Source: Bacillota bacterium (GTDB taxonomy: Bacteria > Bacillota > Clostridia > Christensenellales > CAG-138). Taken from it: a stretch of 46,768 bases of DNA. The stretch spans positions 1 to 46,768 of the forward strand of contig JAEWCL010000025.1 in the NCBI GenBank assembly GCA_023390655.1, given 5' to 3'. A model generated the notes under the pieces. That model was given only the letters and a program-made list of their open reading frames with translations, did not search any database and was not told the origin of the DNA. A program made the translations under genes and the position numbers. Numbering within the stretch: the stretch's first letter is position 1; each line of letters begins with the position of its first letter. Below are positions 41,036 to 46,768 of this stretch, one piece after another.

Positions 41036-41192
41036 GTTGTTTCCTCCTGTATTTTGATTGAATCTGCCATACCCGGTGGCTGCACCGAGACACGGCAAGC
41101 TGAATTTCAGGATTGCATGGATGAATACTGTCAATGGAATACGTAAGTGCTTAGAATGAATGTGCTTTAGATTGTATTACAATTACGATTTG

Positions 41193-42137
41193 TTATTTTT
41201 CATCAAGCAGGCTGCGTGCCGTTACGCTGTCTATGACCAGGACGTCAATGCAACCGGTGCGCAGCGCGCCGATAATCGCGTTCCGCTTTTGGATACCGCC
41301 GGCAACTGCGACCACATGCGGAATATTTTGAAGCGTTTCCTTATCAACGCCCGGCGTCAGGCTAGATAGTTCTCCGGTTTCCCAGTTGCCGCCGATATCG
41401 AACCGGTTGAAGCAGATATCCCCCACATAGCCCGCGGCGCGGAGCATTTCCACCTGATTGACGCTGATATAACCGTTTTGTACAACTGTGGCGTCCTCAG
41501 CTATTTCACCGATACCCATGATTGCGATATCACAACGCTTCATCGCTTCACGAACCCGCAGAATACTATCCTCCCGCATGATCAGCTCTTTGGCCAGTTT
41601 GCTGTCAAACATCGCGGGTGCATACAGATTCTGGTATCCGCAATGGAGCTTGCCCGCAAGAATCCTTGTTATTTCGTCAGGCCTGATCATGGTGTTGTTG
41701 TTGCTGATGTTCATACCGCCTACAAGCTGGATGACGTCGCAATTTGTTTTATAGGCGTCCCGCAGCGCATTTACAGTGCTGCCCATGGTTTGGCCCCAGG
41801 AAATTCCAATGGTGTTGCCATCCCTGATAAAATCATCCAAATATTCGGCTGCCTTGCTGCCCAGCACATGCAAAGCCGATGCCTCGGCTTGATCGCAATC
41901 CGCAACGAGCGCCTGGCGAATTCCAAAGTGCTCTTCGATCGCGCTTTCAAGCCGGATAAATTCCTGATCCAATCCATTGATCCGGATACTGACAACGCCA
42001 TCCGCCACCAGATTTTTGACAATCTGATTGACGCGCTGGCGCGGGATCTGCAGGCGCCTACCGATTTCCTCTTGAGTGAGGCCTACTTCATAGTACCAAT
42101 GTGCAATTCGGATGCGAGTGCGTTGATCGATTACCAT
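41193..42137 (-). CDS. SorC/DeoR-family sugar-responsive transcriptional regulator
   Basis: 314 aa. N-terminal HTH (VGLTQEEIGRRLQIPRQRVNQI) and C-terminal SorC effector domain with GISWGQTMGSTVNAL, IMGIGEIAE and VVAVAGG phosphosugar-binding segments. Such regulators sense phosphorylated sugars. It heads the transporter-kinase cluster and has a typical promoter with operator-like sites at 42224-42408, so it probably regulates itself and the 17-kb cluster. GAGGGAGCGCT precedes ATG 42137. Confidence 0.93.
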   Translation of the reverse strand: MVIDQRTRIRIAHWYYEVGLTQEEIGRRLQIPRQRVNQIVKNLVADGVVSIRINGLDQEFIRLESAIEEHFGIRQALVADCDQAEASALHVLGSKAAEYLDDFIRDGNTIGISWGQTMGSTVNALRDAYKTNCDVIQLVGGMNISNNNTMIRPDEITRILAGKLHCGYQNLYAPAMFDSKLAKELIMREDSILRVREAMKRCDIAIMGIGEIAEDATVVQNGYISVNQVEMLRAAGYVGDICFNRFDIGGNWETGELSSLTPGVDKETLQNIPHVVAVAGGIQKRNAIIGALRTGCIDVLVIDSVTARSLLDEK

Positions 42138-42223
42138 AGCGCTCCCTCGTTTTTCTTGAAGTACCCCCGCAAATAGCAGCTGACCGGGCGTTTGAGATAT
42201 TTAGTAAAAGATATTTCGCGAAG

Positions 42224-42408
42224 TCGGACATTTGTCACAGTGATGTATATTTGTCATCTTCAAGTATTATCATTCTGTATTATAATTTTGTCAATAGAGA
42301 ATTTTAAGTCAAAATATGCCTGCTTATTAGGGAAATATTAGGCGTTGTTGATTGCATATAGAGCTTTGTTTCAAAGATTAACTCGAACACTGCGTGACAA
42401 ATGTCCGA
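42224..42408 (-). promoter_or_regulatory. Promoter with paired inverted 15-bp operator sites ahead of the SorC gene
   Basis: Minus strand TTGACA (42294-42289), 17-bp spacer, GATAAT (42271-42266). TCGGACATTTGTCAC at 42224-42238 and its exact reverse complement GTGACAAATGTCCGA at 42394-42408 flank the promoter, about 155 bp apart. A third partial copy (ATTTGTCAT, about 42249-42257) sits between the -10 and the gene. The arrangement suits a tetrameric SorC-type repressor looping the DNA. Confidence 0.75.
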
Positions 42409-42845
42409 TTTTATAACGCATGTATTTTGGGGCAGCAGACAATGTTCCTCACCGCCTCTTTTGCGGCACAGCAGTAGATGCTTGCGATACCGGATATCAA
42501 AGTAACGCCGGCCAGCATGAGCGGCTGACCGGCGTATTCAACGAAAAAGCCGTGCAGTTGTATGTTGCGTCCCTTAAGAACACGGCATCCCCGAATGGAT
42601 CCGCCATGCGCTCATTCCACAGCCTACAGATAGTATGGTGAATTGTTTCCCTTCACGATCTCACCGGTTACACTTAACAACGCGGAGCGCAAAGAGCGCT
42701 TCCCCGCCATACGCTGGGCAAATTCAAACCAGAGCGTGCAGCTGCGCTTGCGGATGTTCCCCCGGCAACGCGGTGGATATCACGCGGGCGCGCAAACTGC
42801 TCCCCCTTGTCTCGAGCGGATGCCTTAGTATTAAAATTCGGGACA
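42409..42845. other. Gene-free stretch with no convincing coding content
   Basis: A plus-strand frame at 42420-42641 (73 codons) has no ribosome site or recognisable family. Minus-strand frames show short protein-like runs (AGQPLMLAGVTLISGIAS, GKRSLRSALLSVTGEIVK) broken by stops. It may be a decayed gene between the two SorC units. No RNA structure or repeat stood out. Confidence 0.4.
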
Positions 42846-43799
42846 TTACAGGTTTTTGAGAATATACTTTGCCGTTTTTACGTCTGTAACCAGGGTATTT
42901 ATATATCCGCCGCGCAGTGCGCCCAATACCGAATCGCCCTTATTCTCACCCCCGGCCACCGCGATGACCCGCTTGATATCCTTCAAAATCGCGGGGTCTA
43001 TGGTGATCGTCCGCCGGGCAATGTTTGTGTTGCATATCTCGCCGTCTCTGTTGAAATAATTGGCGCACACATCCCCTACCGCACCCTTTGCAAGAAGCTC
43101 ATTTATGGCATCCGCCTCATACAGGCCGTTTCCGCCAATCTCCGGCATGCCTCCTATTCCAATCAGGCAGACGTCGGTCATCGCCGCACGATCCAATACG
43201 TGCTGAATATGCGGCTCGCCCATGAGGGCGTCCTTTAGCGCTGTTGTGCGGCAGAAGCAGGGGGCATTGATGACATAACCGCGTCCGCTGTACTTATCCA
43301 GCAGCTTTTGTGCCATGATGTTGGGCTGCATTTCTGAGAAGGAGATGCCTGCGCCCCCTAACAGCGTGACAATTTCCAGGTTGATCACATGTTTGTTTTC
43401 CGCTAGGCTGTCCACCAAAAATTCCAGCGTTCGCCCCCACGCACAGCCGATTTTCATATTGCTGCGCACATACTGTTCAAACAGCCGCGCGCCCGCGCGC
43501 CCCAAGCGCTTCATAAGCTCCTTGGAATCGTCGTCGGGGCAATCCACCACCCTGACATCCAGGAGCTGAAAGCACTCCTTGACCTCAGATTCCAGAGACG
43601 TATTGGAGGAGGTGTTGCGCACATCCACAATTTCTATACGGATGATGCCTTCCTCTTTTGCCTCCTGTATGAGCCTACCCAGCGTCACACGCGAAATCCC
43701 AAGCATTTCTGCCACCTGAACCTGCGTGTAATCCTTTTCATAGAGGTAATAGGCGGCCTTCAGCTTAAGCGCATAGCGTTGGTCGGCGCTGATCGACAT
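42846..43799 (-). CDS. SorC-family transcriptional regulator (second)
   Basis: 317 aa. HTH YTQVQVAEMLGISRVTLGRLIQEAKEEGI and SorC effector domain (IGCAWGRTLEFLV, VCLIGIGGMPE, VIAVAGGENKG). It starts 19 bp after the E3 gene with AAAGGAGGTGAGGCCC ahead, so it is the last gene of the 2-oxoacid dehydrogenase unit and probably controls it. It differs clearly from the regulator at 41193, so the two neighbouring clusters are under separate control. Confidence 0.93.
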   Translation of the reverse strand: MSISADQRYALKLKAAYYLYEKDYTQVQVAEMLGISRVTLGRLIQEAKEEGIIRIEIVDVRNTSSNTSLESEVKECFQLLDVRVVDCPDDDSKELMKRLGRAGARLFEQYVRSNMKIGCAWGRTLEFLVDSLAENKHVINLEIVTLLGGAGISFSEMQPNIMAQKLLDKYSGRGYVINAPCFCRTTALKDALMGEPHIQHVLDRAAMTDVCLIGIGGMPEIGGNGLYEADAINELLAKGAVGDVCANYFNRDGEICNTNIARRTITIDPAILKDIKRVIAVAGGENKGDSVLGALRGGYINTLVTDVKTAKYILKNL

Positions 43800-43818
43800 C
43801 GGGCCTCACCTCCTTTTG

Positions 43819-45219
43819 TTAAATAACATATCTATTCTTAGCCGGAAGATGGATGCACCTGCCTAGAGCGTCCGTTACCGCTTCTAAGAACGCTTCCGAG
43901 AAGGTGGGGTGCGGGTGGATAATATTGGCCACCTCTTCCGCAGTGATTTCCATGGCCATCAGCGCCGCGGCTTCCGTAATCATTTCCGTAGCCAGCCCAC
44001 CCACCATGTGTACGCCCAATATCTCGCCATACTGCTTATCGACAAGCACCTTTACAAAGCCTTCCGTCTCCCCCGAGGCGATCGCCCTGCCGTTGGCGGC
44101 AAAATAGAATTTACCCACCGCAACGTCGTACTTCTCTTTTGCCTGCTCCTCCGTAAGACCCACCGACGCGGCTTCGGGCAATGTATACAGGCAGCCTGGT
44201 ACATAATGAAGATTTACCCTTTCATTATGCCCCAAAGCATTCGCGGCTGCAACCTCTCCCATTTTGAATGCGGCATGCGCGAGCATAACGCGGCCGAATG
44301 CAAGATCGCCTGCGGCGTAGATATTGGGAATATTGGTACGCATATAGTCGTCTGTTACAACTTTGTTGCGTTCGACCTTTATTTTTCCCTTGAGTTTGCC
44401 CAAGCAGCTTAAATCCGCAAAACGGCCGATGGAAAGAAGCACCTTGTCCGCCTCAATGGGCGCTTTGCCGCTGACAACAAGTACCGGAAGCCCGCCGTTC
44501 TCTTCGATCTTCTCCACCTTTGCGCTTGTGATGAGTTCGACCCCCGCGGCCTTTAGGGCCTTTGCAACGGCATTTGAAACCTCGCCGTCAAGTGTAGCGG
44601 CAACCTTATCAAGTGCCTCCACAATCGTGACTTTGCTTCCAAACGCGGCAAACGCCACCGCAATTTCGCAACCGATGATGCCGCCGCCTATGATTGCCAA
44701 GCGCTTGGGTACTTCGGTCAACTCTAAGATATCGTCTGAAGTGATGACGTTTTTCTGTTCCACACCAGGTATTGGGATGATCCCCGCCACCGAACCGCCG
44801 CAGAGGATGATGCTCTTTGCTTCATACAGCTGTCCGTTGCAGGATATGTGCGTCTCATCCTCCATAGAGGCCTCGCCCTTGACAGAGTCGATCTTGTTGC
44901 TTCGGATTAAAGCGGCTACGCCGTCGGTCAACTTTTTGACCACGCCATTCTTGTATTTGACAATAGCAGGCATATCTACCGTAAGAGAAGCCGCATCCAC
45001 CTTGATGCCGCGCACGCCCGCATGCCGGATCGTTTGGATGCTCTCGGCAGTTTTCATATAGGTCTTGGTCGGGATGCATCCGCGGTTCAGGCAGGTGCCT
45101 CCCATGACGTCCCTTTCAAATATGACGACTTTTGCGCCGAGCTGCGCCGCCCGGATTGCCGCAACATACCCCGCCGGACCCCCGCCGATTACCGCTATAT
45201 CATAACTTGCGTTTGCCAT
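43819..45219 (-). CDS. lpdA: Dihydrolipoamide dehydrogenase (E3)
   Basis: 466 aa. FAD motif IAVIGGGPAGYVAAIRAAQLG, redox pair in GGTCLNRGCIPTK, NAD motif AIIGGGIIGCEIAVAF, second FAD motif NIYAAGDLA and active-site His/Glu in HPHPTFSEAF. Reoxidises the dihydrolipoyl arm of the adjacent E2 and makes NADH. No N-terminal lipoyl domain. Lies 98 bp after E2. Confidence 0.96.
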   Translation of the reverse strand: MANASYDIAVIGGGPAGYVAAIRAAQLGAKVVIFERDVMGGTCLNRGCIPTKTYMKTAESIQTIRHAGVRGIKVDAASLTVDMPAIVKYKNGVVKKLTDGVAALIRSNKIDSVKGEASMEDETHISCNGQLYEAKSIILCGGSVAGIIPIPGVEQKNVITSDDILELTEVPKRLAIIGGGIIGCEIAVAFAAFGSKVTIVEALDKVAATLDGEVSNAVAKALKAAGVELITSAKVEKIEENGGLPVLVVSGKAPIEADKVLLSIGRFADLSCLGKLKGKIKVERNKVVTDDYMRTNIPNIYAAGDLAFGRVMLAHAAFKMGEVAAANALGHNERVNLHYVPGCLYTLPEAASVGLTEEQAKEKYDVAVGKFYFAANGRAIASGETEGFVKVLVDKQYGEILGVHMVGGLATEMITEAAALMAMEITAEEVANIIHPHPTFSEAFLEAVTDALGRCIHLPAKNRYVI

Positions 45220-45248
45220 AACGTTCCTTTCTTATATCCTATGGAAGA

Positions 45249-45278
45249 AGGCAGGAGGAAAGTATCCTTGGCCTGCCT
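45249..45278 (-). other. Small intercistronic hairpin between E2 and E3
   Basis: AGGCAGG (45249-45255) / CCTGCCT (45272-45278), a 7-bp stem without U-tract, in the 98-bp gap. Possibly an mRNA processing or stabilising element. Confidence 0.4.
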
Positions 45279-45317
45279 CCGTACGCATACAGCGCGTTGT
45301 TCACGTGCCGCGCGTAT

Positions 45318-46592
45318 TTATAAAATGACGTTCATCGGGTTCTCCAGAAGCTTGCGCAGCGTTACCAGGAACTGCGCAGGCGGTACGCCGTCCACCAGTC
45401 GGTGATCGAACGTGAGGGAAAGACCCATTTTCTTTGCCACTGCGACCTGGCCGTCCCGCAGCACCAGCTCGTCTTTGATGCCGCATACGCCCAAGATTGC
45501 CGCATTGGGCAGGTTGATGATGGGTGTAAATGACGTAATGCCGTACATGCCGACATTGGACACACTGAATGTGGAGCCGGTATATTCGCTCTGCTGGAGC
45601 TTGCCGGCGCGCGCGCGGGCCGCAAGATCCTTCGCCTTGAAGGCCAGCGCCTCCAGGCCAAGCTGATCCGCATCCATGATAACGGGCACAATCAGTCCTT
45701 CGTCGAGTGCCACCGCCATACCGATGTTCACATGGCTGTGCTGAATCATGGTATCGCCTTCCCCCATGCTGACGAGAAGGGCCTTATGTTTGGTGAGCGC
45801 TTTTGCGACGGCTTTTAGCACAAAGTCGTTGATGCTGATCTTGTCTTCGCGCCCCTCGTTGATCGTTGCGCGCAGCTCCAAAAGCTTCGTGACGTCGGCT
45901 TCCGTGCTTTCGGTGACGGTGGGTACCAGGGAGGCTTCCGCCATATTGCGGGCAACCGCCTTGCGCATGCCTGTCATCTTAATGATGGTGTCGTCGCCCA
46001 CAGCCGGCGCAGCGCCCACGCGCAGTACATCTTCCTTGGTGATCTTGCCACCGATTCCCGTGCCGGAAACAACCGCAAGATCAATACCTTTGTCTTCGGC
46101 GATGCGCTTAGCAAGGGGCGTTGCGAGCACCGCCTCCACATCCGCGCCTACGACCTCTCCGTGTTTGCCCGAAGGCGCGACCGAGGAAAGCGAAACGCTG
46201 TTGTCGGATGCGAGCTTTTTTGCATAAGGCGTCGCCGCGATCCCTTCGCCGGAAAGCCTTGGCGCTGCTGCCGCTTGTACTGCAGCCGCAGCCGCGCTTT
46301 GTAAGGGAGCGGCGGAAGAGGCGGAGGTGGAAACCGCTTCCGGAATTTTTTCGCCCGGCTCGCCGATATAGCCGATGGTCTGGAGCACAGGCACCGTCGT
46401 ACCCGCGGGAATGAGCTGCGCAAGCAGCACGCCGGAGTACGCCGAGGGCTCTTCCATGGTAATTTTATCCGTTTCAATCTCAATGAGCGGTTCGTCTTTT
46501 TCCACACGGTCGCCCACATTTTTAAGCCACTTGACCAGTACGCCCTCTTGCATGTCCATGCCGTTCTTGGGCATGATGACTTCAAACGCCAT
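45318..46592 (-). CDS. Dihydrolipoamide acyltransferase (E2) with two subunit-binding-like domains
   Basis: 424 aa. Lipoyl domain (1-78) with the lipoylated Lys in ETDKITMEE, then an Ala-rich linker. There are two peripheral-subunit-binding-like segments: ATPYAKKLASDNSVSLSSV (about 120-155) and ATPLAKRIAEDKGIDLAVV (about 156-195). The C-terminal catalytic domain (200-424) has TFSVSNVGMYGITSF and FDHRLVDG. Most E2 proteins have one such segment. The first copy keeps the fold pattern but has a changed GHGEVV-like loop. It acylates CoA in a pyruvate, acetoin or other 2-oxoacid dehydrogenase complex; the substrate is not decided. The GAAGGAG site supports ATG 46592. Confidence 0.94.
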   Translation of the reverse strand: MAFEVIMPKNGMDMQEGVLVKWLKNVGDRVEKDEPLIEIETDKITMEEPSAYSGVLLAQLIPAGTTVPVLQTIGYIGEPGEKIPEAVSTSASSAAPLQSAAAAAVQAAAAPRLSGEGIAATPYAKKLASDNSVSLSSVAPSGKHGEVVGADVEAVLATPLAKRIAEDKGIDLAVVSGTGIGGKITKEDVLRVGAAPAVGDDTIIKMTGMRKAVARNMAEASLVPTVTESTEADVTKLLELRATINEGREDKISINDFVLKAVAKALTKHKALLVSMGEGDTMIQHSHVNIGMAVALDEGLIVPVIMDADQLGLEALAFKAKDLAARARAGKLQQSEYTGSTFSVSNVGMYGITSFTPIINLPNAAILGVCGIKDELVLRDGQVAVAKKMGLSLTFDHRLVDGVPPAQFLVTLRKLLENPMNVIL

Positions 46593-46613
46593 AGCTATAC
46601 TTCTCCTTCGCTT

Positions 46614-46768
46614 TTATAGAATCTCCCTTACCGCTGCCTCGATCCTGTCCGGTCCCGGGAGCACGCGTTTTTCCAATTCGGGATTAAAGGGAACGGGACA
46701 GAACATGCCGCCCACCCGTTTGACGGGGGCATCTAAGTAATAGAATGCGTCGCTGTCCACAATGGTAC
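46614..46768 (-). CDS. E1 beta subunit of a 2-oxoacid/acetoin dehydrogenase (C-terminal part only)
   Basis: A minus-strand frame entering from the right edge ends at TAA 46614-46616, 21 bp before E2. The last residues (DAFYYLDAPVKRVGGMFCPV, ELEKRVLPGPDRIEAAVREI) are the C-terminus of pyruvate/acetoin-type E1 beta. The rest, and E1 alpha, should lie beyond the window. Confidence 0.88.
   Translation of the reverse strand, partial: TIVDSDAFYYLDAPVKRVGGMFCPVPFNPELEKRVLPGPDRIEAAVREIL

Noticed and set aside
42420..42641. Plus-strand 73-codon gene divergent from the SorC gene
   Set aside because: No ribosome binding site, no recognisable domain and uneven composition; not annotated as a gene.

Overview
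The window looks like a chromosomal segment of an anaerobic, Gram-positive, Clostridia-like Firmicute of moderate GC. This is inferred from strong AGGAGG-type ribosome binding sites with ATG, GTG and TTG starts, a four-subunit 2-oxoacid:ferredoxin oxidoreductase, an AbrB/SpoVT-type regulator, a BmrCD-like heterodimeric ABC exporter, and remnants of Firmicute conjugative-element genes. No rRNA, tRNA, CRISPR array or intact transposase was found.

Left half (1-22.4 kb), accessory in character. A very large secreted beta-helix/InlB-repeat surface protein runs off the left edge. Next comes a plus-strand heterodimeric ABC exporter, preceded by a promoter, a 28-codon leader peptide and an intrinsic terminator that overlaps the leader peptide: a classic attenuator layout. 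Minus-strand signalling and envelope genes follow: a CheW-like protein with an unknown partner, a DNRLRE lipoprotein, a 7TM histidine kinase with an OmpR-type regulator and a small HTH protein, and a stand-alone EAL phosphodiesterase. From 14.6 to 22.4 kb is a patchwork of small accessory genes (nitroreductase, AlkD, SRPBCC, VOC), an IbrA-GNAT-IbrB cassette, and many decayed genes: a sigma-like fragment of conjugative-element type, a frameshifted secreted peptide, a PEBP gene with an in-frame TGA, and an AraC/GyrI fragment.

Five to six transcription units of the left half share an upstream module that I do not recognise: a direct-repeat-like box (consensus AAGGTTGTCAAAAGTTTACC), then about 30 bp later TGCTANNAT, then a GC-rich hairpin, often with a U-tract, just before the gene. 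It sits upstream of the surface protein, the CheW pair, the lipoprotein, the EAL protein, the IbrA cassette and, weakly, the PEBP pseudogene. I consider this possible regulon, or RNA-leader family, the most interesting unexplained signal here.

Right half (22.4-46.8 kb), GC-richer and compact, all on the minus strand. In transcription order: (i) the E1beta-E2-E3 part of a 2-oxoacid or acetoin dehydrogenase complex and a SorC-family regulator; (ii) a second SorC-family regulator whose promoter is bracketed by 15-bp inverted operator-like sites; (iii) a Liv-type ABC transporter (binding protein, two permeases, two ATPases), an FGGY kinase, two zinc alcohol dehydrogenases, a Cys-rich C_GCAxxG_C_C protein, a CoA-disulfide reductase-rhodanese fusion, a TIM-barrel isomerase, a methionine gamma-lyase-type PLP enzyme and the PorCDAB oxidoreductase; (iv) acetolactate synthase IlvB/IlvN under its own promoter. 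A shared 2-oxobutyrate node (gamma-lyase product, POR and IlvB substrate) is a plausible link, but the transported substrate cannot be told from sequence.
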